Below, piece after piece: positions 9,415 to 16,678 of a DNA stretch of 26,941 nt. The stretch covers positions 3,120-30,060 of the forward strand of contig QAXH01005302.1 of assembly GCA_004335635.1 (NCBI GenBank). Direction: 5' to 3'. Below the pieces are notes generated by a model that was not told where the DNA came from, made no database searches, and saw only the letters and a list, made by a program, of their open reading frames with translations. Source of the stretch: Chloromonas sp. AAM2. Taxonomy: Eukaryota; Chlorophyta; Chlorophyceae; Chlamydomonadales; Chlamydomonadaceae. Position 1 is the stretch's first letter, and each line of letters opens with the position of its first letter. The position numbers and the translations under genes were made by a program.

Positions 9415-10983
9415 CATTGTACATCACAAGCGCTTATCTCTGACATGCTTCACATCACATGCCGATTCTGCTGCAGGGCCTGTGCAGCCTGCCCTAGGAC
9501 TCAACGGAGCAGGTGGCAGTGGCAGGCGGGTCACCATCCCACCCACAGCCAATGCCACCACCATCACCGCTACCAATGCAGCGGTAGACAACAGGGCAGC
9601 AGGTGCAGAGGTGGGCCTGGCGGCGGTTTCTGGTGCCGTTTCTTCCATGAGCGTTGCAGACTCGCTAGCAGCTGCGGCAGCCACACTGCGCCAGCGGGAG
9701 CGGCTGACCGCAGCAGCTGGTGCTGGAGCAGTGGCAGCTAAGCCTGCTGGCAGCAGTGCTGGGAGCGGAGCCATGGGGACGATCACCAGCGTGACTAATG
9801 GTACCAACGTGCACCAGCAGCTAGCTGCAATTCCAGCCCAAGCCGAGGGTGAAGGCGAGCTGGAAATCACAGGCGATCATGACCCTGCATGTGTGAGTGC
9901 ACATGCAACGCCGTCAACAATAGCAACAGGGCAGGTGGCGCCCACGGTTCAGGCGCTTCAGAGGGGCGAAGGTACAAGCCAGCATGACCATCCCACAAGG
10001 CGTGCACGTGGGCTGACCACGCATGCCGGCATGGGGGATGTAGGAGGGGGAAACCAGGCAGGTGCCTTGTCCCCTGCATCATATCCCGTCAGCGTGGGCG
10101 TGTCGGGGATTTCCGCTGGCGGTGGGGCGGTGGAGGGAGGGTGTGAGCAGAGCCCAAGCCAGTCGGGTGGAGGAGCAAGTGTGACCAGCGGCATCGGACG
10201 TTTTCAGGTACGGCAGTTGCGGATGCAATGATTGTGATAATCTGTGAGGCGAGCTGGGCTGCGTGTGGCACTGCTGCGTACCACCAAGCAGCATCACCAT
10301 CATTACTGTAACACCCAAAAATACGGGTTAGTAATTGGGTTAGCTGTGACATCAACATGCAACGAGACGAGCTTGGCTAGCATTCATACGGGTGCCTGGT
10401 TCAGTGTGCGTGACTCTGTTGCGTGTGGTTGGAAACCTAAGCTGCGACTCCAACCTGAGTCAGACTTGGTCGTGCTCATTCCTGCACTTGCTGCAGTACA
10501 AAATACCTTCATTACGTGTGACCGTCATTACGGCTTGGATTGCGTGTCAGCTCCCAGAGCAAGGACTGCAACCCGAGCGCGTTGACGTGCTTCCGTACTC
10601 ACCCGTATCCAACCCGTATTCAATAACTGTGTCATCTGCTCGACTCATGGCATGTGGGCTCCGCTGCTGATACCCTGAAAATTCTAGTAGTTGTGATACA
10701 ATGTTCATGTTCTCCAATCTGCCCGCAGGCGAGCCAGTCCCCCGTCAAGTCAGCGGGTGCCGTCCCCCACATGGCGGCAGCCACCCCCACCCTGGATGTG
10801 CCCTCTGCCGGACGGCTCGAAATCAACCCCTACGCCAGCCCAAGTGTGACAGAGGGCGGCAAGTCCATGTATTCGGGATTAGGGTATGCGGGAGAGGGGG
10901 AGGAGAGCAGGACGGGTCCGGCCAGAAGTCTGTTGGGCGCACTTAGGCGTGCTGCCGGCTCGTTCAAAGCGCGCGGCCAGTAG
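817..10983 (+). CDS. Kinesin heavy chain, ARK-like (ungrouped), C-terminal part; 18 exons
   Basis: Microtubule-stimulated ATPase motor. Exons: 817-1014, 1207-1335, 2064-2192, 2604-2774, 3346-3405, 3675-3785, 4051-4213, 4474-5276, 5681-5836, 6368-6537, 6661-6784, 7109-7216, 7588-7722, 8007-8204, 8582-8692, 9053-9215, 9477-10207, 10729-10983. They join into one open frame of about 1,304 codons ending in TAG. Introns are phase 0 except after 4213 (1), 6537 (2) and 9215 (1). Switch II DLAGSE, the NLSLTTLG helix and [10 protein letters not shown] show a kinesin motor; the P-loop and switch I lie left of the window. The neck, with a DYRVLHAEL stretch shortly after the motor, resembles the plant armadillo-repeat kinesins (ARK), but no armadillo repeats follow. 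Coiled coils, an IQ motif and two disordered blocks follow instead. Motor identity is secure; the subclass is inference. The exon at 3675 has a GC donor (3786) or a GT donor six bases later (3792), both in frame. Confidence 0.9.
1097..1146 (-). repeat. Dispersed repeat family B, copy in kinesin intron
   Basis: The reverse complement reads as the left arm of the family B element at 8748-8797: a gccgtcag core, then ggcggaatgggcatcgc, then tgacctaccc. This copy lies inside intron 1015-1206, in the opposite orientation to the copies at 12207 and 25625. Confidence 0.65.
1336..2063 (+). other. Kinesin intron, 728 bp, carrying a family A repeat
   Basis: A GTGAGT donor at 1336 and an acceptor ending CAG at 2063 bound this intron. 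It contains the inverted family A repeat (1447-1565) and T-rich sequence. I see no exon in it that would keep the frame. Confidence 0.7.
1447..1565 (-). repeat. Dispersed repeat family A, inverted copy
   Basis: The reverse complement aligns with 13815-13932 over about 115 bp: gttgccttctgttgc, then ttaggacggtatccagcctc, then tctcttgcatggc and gtgcatgtggg. Part of the same sequence recurs at 12699-12760. Three copies in 13 kb, two in the spacer and one in an intron, mark a short dispersed element. I see no coding capacity and no clear terminal inverted repeats or target-site duplication. Confidence 0.8.
2064..2192 (+). other. Kinesin neck exon (ARK-like)
   Basis: Phase 0 exon of 43 codons containing [18 protein letters not shown] and then the acidic, heptad-like [21 protein letters not shown]-x-x-L element soon after the motor is characteristic of plant ARK kinesins, and this is my main reason for the subclass call. 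The donor is AAG|GTGGGT. Confidence 0.75.
2267..2304 (+). repeat. Exon echo 2: copy of the 3' edge of the neck exon with its donor
   Basis: Matches 2160-2197 at 30 of 38 positions without gaps, offset 107 bp. It includes the CTCAAG|GTGGG donor context, so a second plausible 5' splice site lies at 2300. Confidence 0.7.
2552..2598 (+). repeat. Short tandem repeat, 10-bp unit (catgtgatgc-type), beside an acceptor
   Basis: About four and a half copies of a catgtgatgc/a unit lie directly before the acceptor at 2603. Two GATG-containing units are exact and the last is altered to gacg. The whole run is intronic. Confidence 0.7.
2604..4213 (+). other. Kinesin exons for the first coiled-coil region
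   Basis: Exons 2604-2774 (57 codons), 3346-3405 (20), 3675-3785 (37) and 4051-4213 encode Glu/Arg/Ala-rich helical sequence such as [24 protein letters not shown]-like runs, [13 protein letters not shown] and [16 protein letters not shown]. Heptad spacing suggests dimerising coiled coil. The last exon ends in Pro-rich [15 protein letters not shown], leading into the disordered block. If the 4214 donor is not used, the frame reads on to a stop at 4300-4302, which would make a short isoform. Intron 2775-3345 holds ATT/ATC-rich sequence and a stretch at 2921-3000 weakly like family C. Introns 3406-3674 and 3786-4050 show nothing notable. Confidence 0.75.
4474..5276 (+). other. Kinesin exon for disordered block 1 (267 codons)
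   Basis: This large exon is entered in phase 1 (G|AT). It encodes low-complexity sequence rich in Ala, Pro, Ser, Gly and Thr, with clusters such as [14 protein letters not shown] and [14 protein letters not shown]. It ends in a short helical run ([19 protein letters not shown]). No known domain is visible, so I infer a disordered linker. A 236-residue frame on the same strand (4513-5223) is a shadow of this exon. Reading through the donor at 5277 would stop at 5307-5309. Confidence 0.8.
5277..5680 (+). other. Kinesin intron with exon echo 3 at 5377-5403
   Basis: The stretch 5377-5403 matches 5271-5297, which spans the donor of the large exon, at 23 of 27 positions, offset 106 bp. The CACAG|GTGTGT context recurs as a potential second donor. 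The rest of the intron shows no exon-like reading frame. This is the weakest echo because the segment is short. Confidence 0.5.
5681..6537 (+). other. Kinesin exons for the second coiled-coil region
   Basis: Exons 5681-5836 (52 codons) and 6368-6537 encode heptad-rich sequence: [19 protein letters not shown] and [21 protein letters not shown] coiled coil leading to the IQ exon is likely. The donor at 5837 (gtccgt) is weak, so 5836 is held in place mainly by phase 0. The 530-bp intron between them contains exon echo 4. Confidence 0.78.
6110..6158 (+). repeat. Exon echo 4: copy of the 5' edge of the 6368 exon
   Basis: Matches 6368-6416 at 39 of 49 positions without gaps, offset 258 bp. The shared core is ttgctggccatag followed by gacgacgagctgt. 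The intron tail before it (aatttggaag) also resembles the tail before the real exon (gatttgcag), but here the acceptor is degraded. It keeps enough exon sequence to look like a decayed partial exon duplicate. Confidence 0.78.
6661..6784 (+). other. Kinesin IQ-motif exon
   Basis: Entered in phase 2 (AG|A), this exon encodes an extended basic helix with [19 protein letters not shown]. This fits the IQ pattern (I-Q, a basic residue four to five on, an aromatic-basic cluster), the binding site for calmodulin or EF-hand light chains. One IQ motif is visible. Calcium or calmodulin control of this motor is inference. Confidence 0.75.
6785..7108 (+). other. Kinesin intron with a 19-bp tandem duplication
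   Basis: GTAATA donor and CTGCAG acceptor. At 6801-6838 a 19-bp unit starting gcacagaag occurs twice with two differences. The rest shows no feature I can support. Confidence 0.6.
7109..8692 (+). other. Kinesin exons between the IQ motif and disordered block 2
   Basis: Four phase 0 exons: 7109-7216 (36 codons, Ala/Glu/His-rich helix), 7588-7722 (45, [20 protein letters not shown]), 8007-8204 (66, Ala/Val-rich then Arg/Gly/Pro-rich with [13 protein letters not shown]) and 8582-8692 (37, Ser/Thr-rich). No catalytic domain is recognisable. The basic RERRLSMGG stretch resembles a possible phosphorylation site (R-x-x-S), which is speculation. The introns (370, 284 and 377 bp) show nothing beyond a short direct repeat near 7949-7970. 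A 238-residue frame on the opposite strand (7832-8548) is a shadow. Confidence 0.78.
8748..8951. mobile_element. MITE-like near-palindromic element (family B, both arms) in a kinesin intron
   Basis: Left arm 8748-8797 and right arm 8902-8951 are imperfect inverted repeats: about 38 of 50 positions match after reverse complementing the right arm, with shared cores cacggaa, atgggca and cctaccct. Symmetry continues into the ~100-bp centre (gaacgcagg against the complement of cctgccgtgttcgc). Single-arm relatives occur at 1097-1146 (-), 12207-12345 (+) and 25625-25670 (+). There is no coding capacity. A non-autonomous foldback or MITE family is the simplest reading; no target-site duplication was identified. 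Confidence 0.65.
9274..9306 (+). repeat. Exon echo 5: copy of the 3' edge of the 9053 exon with its donor
   Basis: Matches 9186-9218 at 31 of 33 positions, offset 88 bp. It is one of the two least decayed echoes and repeats the CTGCAG|GTA donor exactly at 9304. Using this downstream donor would retain 88 nt that contain an in-frame TGA soon after the real donor, so the product would be truncated. Confidence 0.85.
9379..9411. repeat. GT dinucleotide microsatellite (16 units)
   Basis: An uninterrupted GT run lies in the intron between the two exons of disordered block 2. It is likely length-variable between strains. Confidence 0.95.
10208..10728 (+). other. Last kinesin intron, 521 bp
   Basis: GTACGG donor and CCGCAG acceptor. 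The piece at 10400-10470 is weakly like 2921-3000 (CTGAGxCAGACxxGG core). No exon or intact element is seen. Confidence 0.6.
10729..10983 (+). other. Kinesin terminal exon, C-terminus
   Basis: 84 codons plus TAG (10981-10983). It ends in a basic stretch, [18 protein letters not shown]. The acceptor at 10728 is strong (tctgcccgcag), and the phase matches exon 9477-10207. Its end is duplicated downstream (see 11075-11183). Confidence 0.85.
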
Positions 10984-11549
10984 CTGATTCTCTTGCCTTC
11001 TTTTAGCAAATTGAAGGCCTGCTAGGCGCGCCGAGACGTGCTGCCACCTCCTTGGTGCCTCACATAAGCAGCCATGAGTGCTGAGGCGTGCGGCCGGCTC
11101 TTGAATTAAAAGCGTGCGGTCACCAGTTGCCTTCTACTAGCACATTAAGAGCCTGCTAGGCGCGCATGAATATGCTTCCTCCAAAGCGCGAGGGCAATAG
11201 GTGCCTCTGAGCCCGCGCTTCTCAGTGCAGCGTTACTGGTCAGTCGCAGTCGTGAATAGGAAACATGACGTTCGCGATTGCAAGCAGGACAGTAGTGGTT
11301 GAAGCAGCAGAAAGCAAAAAGCGATGAGGTGCCAGAGCAGCAAGAGTCGCCCTGCTTCAACCTAGACAGCAAGGCTTGGTTCCTGATGCATGTATCCCAC
11401 TGTGGCGCATGCGCCTGGGTCAGTATACACAGCTGTCTCTCTGATAGTAGTACGGAGGTTGAAATATTTTGCACAGTCGAGGATATGAATTTAGAGCCTG
11501 CTGGGGTTAAGTCTTTGTTGTAGGACTATGTCACACTGTGTTCATGTAA
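10984..11549 (+). terminator. Kinesin 3' untranslated region with TGTAA polyadenylation signal
   Basis: TGTAA, the usual green-algal poly(A) signal, first appears after the stop at 11545-11549. This gives a predicted 3' UTR of roughly 570-580 nt. The UTR contains a duplicated copy of the gene end. Confidence 0.5.
11075..11183 (+). repeat. Exon echo 10: degenerate copy of the kinesin gene end and start of its 3' UTR
   Basis: Aligns with small gaps to about 10940-11053: ctgaggcgtgc, then ggccggctc, then aaagcgtgcgg, then gttgccttct and gcctgctaggcgcgc. A third trace (agagcctgctggg) lies at 11487-11499. The unit spans the stop codon, so after duplication the first copy kept the reading frame and the second became UTR. 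Confidence 0.75.
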
Positions 11550-11649
11550 AGATTCTAACAAATCGTAGTTTCAATCTTGGCCTTAATTCTTTACGTTTCA
11601 CGAGGCTGTAACTCTTGTCTACGTCTATGGCGGTGTATGTGTGTGAGCA

Positions 11650-12114
11650 GCGGTCAGAGGACAGCCTGAACTGTGGACGAAAGCAATCCAGGCAAACACA
11701 GCAGAAGGACGGGCTGAGAATTCCTTGGTAGCAGGGTGAATACCGGATTGTCAGATTTTGGAGGTGTATGATCAGAGCAGCTACTATCAGCAACTAATGC
11801 ATGATGTGTGTGATGGAGACATGACTTGCCTGGCCGAATTGTCTCACTTCCCAGCATTGAAGTGCAATCAAAGCCAGGCAACCACGGCGAAACGGACAGT
11901 CTGAAAGAAGGCTGACAACAAAACGGCCACCTGGGCTGATGTTCCAAGCCGGAGAAATGCAGCAGCTACACACTGGGAGTGGGCCTACCATGAGTTGGAA
12001 GCCACCAATGATTTTATCAGAGGGCTTCTACTGCACCTGCTCCTACCAGCTGGACTTGGAACCTTACTTGTTCGCGCTGTGTCTGTGCAACCTCTGTCTG
12101 ACTTCGCATTCTGA
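11650..12114 (+). pseudogene. Coding-like frame broken by two TGA codons, unknown
   Basis: One frame stays open for 155 codons except for TGA at 11737-11739 and 11902-11904, then ends at TGA 12112-12114. The composition looks protein-like: ILEVYDQSSYYQQLMHDV, then LAELSHFPALK, then WEWAYHELEATNDFIRGL and a hydrophobic tail. It has no ATG at its start. It may be a decayed gene or transposon piece, or exons of an unrecognised gene. I recognise no family. The two real genes end in TAG and TAA, so recoding of TGA cannot be excluded from this window alone, but decay is likelier. Confidence 0.3.
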
Positions 12115-12206
12115 CTTGACGATGGCTTTCTGAATGTACTCCGTACACGTCGAGTAACGTACATTTCCCTTCTATATGCTCCAGAGCCAGGTGGTTGATT
12201 GATTTG

Positions 12207-12345
12207 TTACATCAGGGAAGCCGTCAAAGGACACGGGACGGGTTGTGTACCGCCCTGACCTACCCTGAGCAAGAAAGGAGAAGAAAGGCAGGCCCAAAGG
12301 CAGAAAAAGCAGGAACGAACAAGGCAGAAAGGAAGGCAACCAGCC
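12207..12345 (+). repeat. Dispersed repeat family B, left-arm copy
   Basis: Shares with 8733-8840 the core cagggaagccgtca, then cacggga(a)cggg, then accgccctg(a/g)cctaccct and agcaagaaa, followed by purine-rich sequence. It ends just upstream of the Pro/Ser ORF. No matching right arm was found nearby. Confidence 0.7.
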
Positions 12346-12376
12346 ACGAAAAACAGGAACAGAGCACAGAACGTGC

Positions 12377-12604
12377 ATGCAAAGCGGGTTAGTCCAAGCG
12401 CCACAAGTACCATCGCCATCCCCCTCCCCTCCACCAACACCCTCCTCCCCTCCACCACCATCGCCCTCTCCTCCCCCACCATCCCCATCTCCTCCCCCAC
12501 CCCATGATGTGAGCCAAGCCCTGGCCAGCTACTTTGGCGAAGGAACCGATGACGGCAAGGGCTCACAGATCAACGATTGGTTGGCACTGGCATCATCCCC
12601 ATGA
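12377..12604 (+). CDS. Small Pro/Ser-rich ORF (SPPPP repeats), possible terminal exon
   Basis: A 75-codon frame ends in TGA. Residues 13-42 are SP/PPPP repeats like the hydroxyproline-rich linkers of algal and plant cell-wall glycoproteins (pherophorin or extensin type). After that comes an ordinary C-terminus with VSQALASYFGEG and INDWLALASSP. There is no signal peptide at the ATG, and a possible acceptor (gggttag) lies at 12385-12391, so it may be the last exon of a longer gene whose upstream exons I cannot find. The purine-rich family B repeat directly upstream raises the alternative that the repeat supplied the start. Function unknown. Confidence 0.4.
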   Translation: MQSGLVQAPQVPSPSPSPPPTPSSPPPPSPSPPPPSPSPPPPHDVSQALASYFGEGTDDGKGSQINDWLALASSP

Positions 12605-12698
12605 AGGAGACGAACGCAGGCCAACTGTGTAGGTCCGCCTAAGCTTCCTCACATCTGCGAGGAAAGCAGGTCAGCTTTTTTGGATGCCTCTAGTAGAG

Positions 12699-12760
12699 CC
12701 AGCCTCGTCTCTTGCATGGCTTGCTAGCGTTCGCGCTTGGTGCATGTGGGCCCCCCTGAT
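12699..12760 (+). repeat. Dispersed repeat family A, partial copy
   Basis: Shares ccagcctcgtctcttgcatg, then gcttgctag(c/t)gttcg, then ggtgcatgtgggcccc with 13874-13928. It lacks the first half of the longer copies. Confidence 0.8.
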
Positions 12761-13814
12761 CTCGAACACAGTCTGAACTCACTTTTTTGCCTCTGTTCCT
12801 CGATATACTTGCCGCCTAGAGTTCCGTTCAGCTTTGAACTACAGGCCAATCATCACCAAACCATGTGCTCGGAATCTCGTGTTTGAAAACAAAACCATGT
12901 TTATAGTTACATGTTGTACATCACGAACAGTCCAAGGTTGTGAAGGGGGGGAGGGTTACAATGCGGTTGGCAGAGCAATGCTGGGGGCACGTACTGTTGG
13001 GCCGGATTGGTTGCATGATGTGAAAGGCACAAACATTGGATTCAGTCGGGATTCAATGCAGTTGCGTCCACTTGTTCAGTATGTCGCAGTCTGTCAATGC
13101 TATAGCTGTAATGATGGTAAGGTGTGATAATGGAGGGTTTTGCTTCAAAAACCACGTATCTCTTTCACTTCCTCACCTCATTCTGTCTTTTGCCTCATCC
13201 TCGTTCATAAGCCAAGTGAGTTGATTTCAAGCCTGCAAAGCTTGTAAATGGCACGTTTATATCAGAGTTATATGTTTTCGTTTACGTCAGGGAAGTCAAC
13301 ACTTCTGCTTGCCCGGCTGGTCCTGGTGCGCACCTCCCCCTGACGCAGGCGTAGCAGTCCGTCTGCTGTGGTGCCGGCTATTGGTATGGTTCAAGTCTCC
13401 AAGTCTTGCAAGACGTTACAACTGTAAAACCGTTGCTGACATGTGGGACTGCTGACTCTGATGGTACTGCCAGTGCTGTGAGGGTAATTCATTGAAATCA
13501 CTTTTGTTAGTTCTGTAGCGTCCAGAGGTGTTACCCGAGGTCAAAACGGAAAAGGCAAAATAACGACAGTTGTACGGAAAACGGACTCAGTTTTGCGCAC
13601 AAATCAAACAGCCCAGTCAAGTGTCAGCCCTAGCTGCTGAACCCTTTCACACACTCTTTTGCACCCAAATAATAAGAGCAGGAAAGGTGCAGTTTAGATC
13701 AGGTCAGTCAGCCTCCCGGCAGGACTGTGTGTTTCCTATCATGTATAGGCTCTGCCTTACTAAGGGATGTTGATGAACACATCTGTCTGTCCACGGTGCT
13801 TTGACTTCTGTGTT
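12761..13814. other. Spacer, no gene supported
   Basis: Short ORFs only, none with recognisable features. TGTAA boxes occur near 13104, 13244 and 13424 and could serve the Pro/Ser ORF. A short piece at 13282-13297 (tttacgtcagggaagt) resembles the start of family B. Confidence 0.5.
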
Positions 13815-13932
13815 CTTTGCTCTTTGCGCGTTGAAGTTGCCTTCTGTTGCCCAGGGTTAATTAGGACGGTATCCAGCCTCGTCTCTTGCATGGCTTGCTA
13901 GTGTTCGTGCACGGTGCATGTGGGCCCCTCTG
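13815..13932 (+). repeat. Dispersed repeat family A, long copy
   Basis: About 115 bp matching the reverse complement of 1447-1565, including gctctttgcgcgttgaagtt against gctctgtgcgcattgatgtt. This is the best-defined copy in the window. Confidence 0.8.
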
Positions 13933-13958
13933 ACGCGAATAGTATGTGTACACATTTC

Positions 13959-14006
13959 TGGTGAAGTTGCTGGTGAAGTTGCTGGTGAAGTTGCTGGTGA
14001 AGTTGA
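13959..14006. repeat. 12-bp tandem repeat, four copies
   Basis: The unit tggtgaagttgc is repeated four times, the last ending in a. It makes long minus-strand frames (LHQQ or NFTS repeats) that I regard as artefacts. Confidence 0.95.
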
Positions 14007-14047
14007 CGTAGTCCAGACAAGTATGCCACCTGCTCAGGTATCGTACT

Positions 14048-14182
14048 ATGGCTGGCAACAGAGATGTTCCAAAACCAGCCAGTAGGCGACAACGGGTGTT
14101 GGGGGAGTCTGAGGAGGCGGAACGCCACAAATTGGGAGTTTTCGGACTTATACCAGCAGTTCTGTGCAACGCGCAATGCTGA
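14048..14182 (+). CDS. Short ORF of 44 codons, unknown
   Basis: Starts ATG GCT and encodes a charged stretch RRQRVLGESEEAERHKLG followed by a hydrophobic VFGLIPAVLCNAQC, ending in TGA. It looks more protein-like than the surrounding frames, but it is short and has no recognisable family or splice partner. It may be chance, or a remnant. Confidence 0.2.
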   Translation: MAGNRDVPKPASRRQRVLGESEEAERHKLGVFGLIPAVLCNAQC

Positions 14183-15531
14183 TGATGTGACACACCAACA
14201 TACACACCTACGTCAGTTTACGCCATCTTCTGTTCCGCTTTTCGGAGCACGCAAATGTGAATATTTACTGACTCACTCACTCACTCGCAAGCCATCACGT
14301 CAGGAGCGCCCGTTCTTCAGGAGTGAGCTGATGGTGCCGAGGTGGAGGTCAGGAGCTGGTCACCAGTCATGCCAACGGCTGTGAAATTCAGGGCAAGGAG
14401 TGGGGTCCAGACGTCTTCACCCCGCGCCATTTGGTGTAAGGGTGACTGCCGGGCCAATTGCCCTGCATGTGCCAAAAATCACGCCTTGGCAGGCGTGCTT
14501 TGCCTCCAAAGTATGAAATGTCGTTCAACTATATCATCGTTGAACACAAGGCCTGATACTCAGTTTTGGTTGAAACAGCGCCCGCATTGCCAGATACGAC
14601 AACTGATCAAAACCTGTCCATTCAGCGGCGGGGGTGACCGTATACAGTCATCGTGTACATCAAATGTACGACATGCACCCCGACCTTGCTTGTGACGTTT
14701 GGCCTAGACTCGTTCCTATGCTTCAAACAAGTTTGCGTGCTCAACTTGTTTGCGCCTTGGGAACAGGCCAGTTTTTACTTTTGCGTGCAGCCGTTCCTAT
14801 GCATAAACTCATTCCCACGCGTAGACGTGTTCCAGATCATGGGCGTGTTCCTGAGTGCTAATACAACACTGCAAGACGAAGTGATGGTCCAACAAGGGCC
14901 TGGGTGTTGGTCAACATTTCCTGTCGTTGGTGCTCACGCATCTCGCTGACACGATGTAATGCAACAAACACGTCAAATTGAAGCCGCGGATGGCCTTGAA
15001 GCCGCACCATCTCTACAGTCGCCGCTGGCTCAGCACTTTGCGGGATCAGAAGCACATGATGCAATGTGCCTTCACCCATTGGTCATTGGCAGTGGCTGGC
15101 ATGTCAGATGCACGGGGAGAAAGCTGGGTCAGACTCCAGCAACTTGTGGACTTTGAACTGACAGACGGGCGGCGTACCTTATACATTACATCGTGGCGGC
15201 CACATACATTACATCGTGGGCACACCGGCTAGCGATATGCGCGGCATCCTGTGCCAGCAGCCAGGTCTAGTCGGGGTCTGACTGAGTCAAACTTCCTGGT
15301 AAACCAAGACTGACTACGAGCGACCCATGAAGCGCAGCACCACAAGGCGCAATAATTTTCAGTGAGCCTTCTGGGATTTCATCGCCGGTGAATCAAAGCT
15401 GATATCCTACTGCAAAGCCGACTTCACCCGGACTTTCACGCTTTTTAAAAACCGTCTCGAATGTTCATGTTGAGACCTTTGCCAACAAGTCTTCCAAGAG
15501 CACCCCAAACTTTCCAGGCACGTTCATCAAC
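14183..15531. other. Spacer upstream of the glutaredoxin-DEP-DUF547 gene
   Basis: Several 75-117-codon frames occur on the + strand (for example 14342-14695 with a Cys cluster, 14653-14949 with Phe/Cys-rich sequence, 14978-15232), none with a recognisable family. The promoter and 5' UTR of the next gene must lie near the end. I see no convincing TATA box. Confidence 0.4.
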
Positions 15532-16678
15532 ATGCACGGCACCTTCCAGCAGCAGCGTTTCGTCGGAAGGAGTGCGTTTGCTAAGGCACCCAAGTTCCGA
15601 AGCCTGGTCCGGCCTTGCGCTGCCTACCAAACGATGCGCAGCGCGCCTGCATCCGTTGCAGCAGTGGATGCTCCACCAAACGTAGTGGTAGTGACTATTC
15701 CAGCATGCCCATACTGCAGGCGCGCCAAGGTAATGCCACAGTCGCTCCCGCAGCCAGTCGCTACATTCGCACTTACAAGTCCTGCTACTGCCCGTCTCCA
15801 AGCTGCATGTCAGCTCGCTCGCGGCAGGGCATGCTGATGGCATGCGCGACCGCCCCATCGGCGCTGTAACCACCTCGCACGCCCTCAGTGTTCACATGAA
15901 GAACCCATACAGCCCATACATGCTCATCGTTCTCGTCGCAATGCATTTCTTGTGCCTCATCCACCCTCCATGCCACAGGCAGCACTGAATGAGGCAGAAA
16001 TTCCTTTTGTGGAGCTGGATGCCTCTATTGACACACAGCTCCGATCAATCGTGCGCCAAGTGGCTGGCAAGAGCAGCGTACCTCAGGTATGACCATGGGG
16101 GTACGTTCTGTTGCACGTATGCCAGAACATGACAGCATGAATCTCACCATGCACCAGCAGGCCACACCATTCACCAACGTCTGGTGAGCTTAGTCGCCAG
16201 CCTTTTGACCATGTACGGTGCGTCGGTATGGCCAGTCGGCGTTGTGACATTCAGCCATCATGGCCGGCGCCTGCTGGTAAGGAAGTGAGATGGTCATATG
16301 TTTGCTGGGCGTGTGTGGAGCCGTGTGAAATAATGCTGTTTTATACAATATGGTTGGCAGTTTGGCACAATGTTATTCCATGTAAGGATAGTGATGTTTG
16401 CCTGCGGTCCGTGATGCCATCAACACTGGCACCCAGCAGCAAGCAACAGCACCTAACCCTAACCCCGGCACCAGCAGCACCCTGGCACCAGCAGCACCTA
16501 ACCCTAATCCCGGCACCAGCAGCACCTTGGCTCGCTGTTTGCGCAGGTGTTTGTGGGCGGGAGGAGCTTTGGTGGCTCCGATGACCTGGCGGCCGGGCTG
16601 GAGTCGGGCACCTTCCAGTCAGCGCTGTCCCATGCAACCGCCTCGGGCACTCCCGCACTGCCACAAGAACTAGCACAG
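15532..16678 (+). other. Transit peptide and glutaredoxin exons
   Basis: Exons 15532-15729, 15979-16086 and 16547-16678. VVVVTIPACPYCRRAK carries the dithiol active site (C59 and C62). SVPQVFVGG is the cis-proline motif (usually TVP) and GGSDDL the glutathione-binding GG-[ST/D] turn. Order and spacing fit a complete class I glutaredoxin of about 85 residues. Both catalytic cysteines are present. Confidence 0.93.

Larger units (their letters stand above)
9053..10207 (+). other. Kinesin exons for disordered block 2
   Basis: Exons 9053-9215 and 9477-10207 (298 codons joined in phase 1, G|GG) encode Gly/Ser/Thr/Ala-rich low-complexity sequence. It includes [18 protein letters not shown] and an Ala-rich helical piece near [20 protein letters not shown]. 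No domain is recognised. The intron between holds an AAT run, exon echo 5 and a GT microsatellite. Confidence 0.8.

Noticed and set aside
9424..9870. 148-codon minus-strand Ala-rich ORF
   Set aside because: Antisense of GC-rich kinesin exon sequence; the composition is explained by the sense strand.
13861..14205. Minus-strand ORFs with LHQQ or NFTS repeats
   Set aside because: They are produced by translation of a 12-bp tandem repeat; there is no other support.
15462..15685. Earlier ATG for the glutaredoxin gene (MFMLRPLPTSLPRAP)
   Set aside because: It is in a different frame from the CPYC glutaredoxin and ends before any domain. It could act as an upstream ORF but not as the start.
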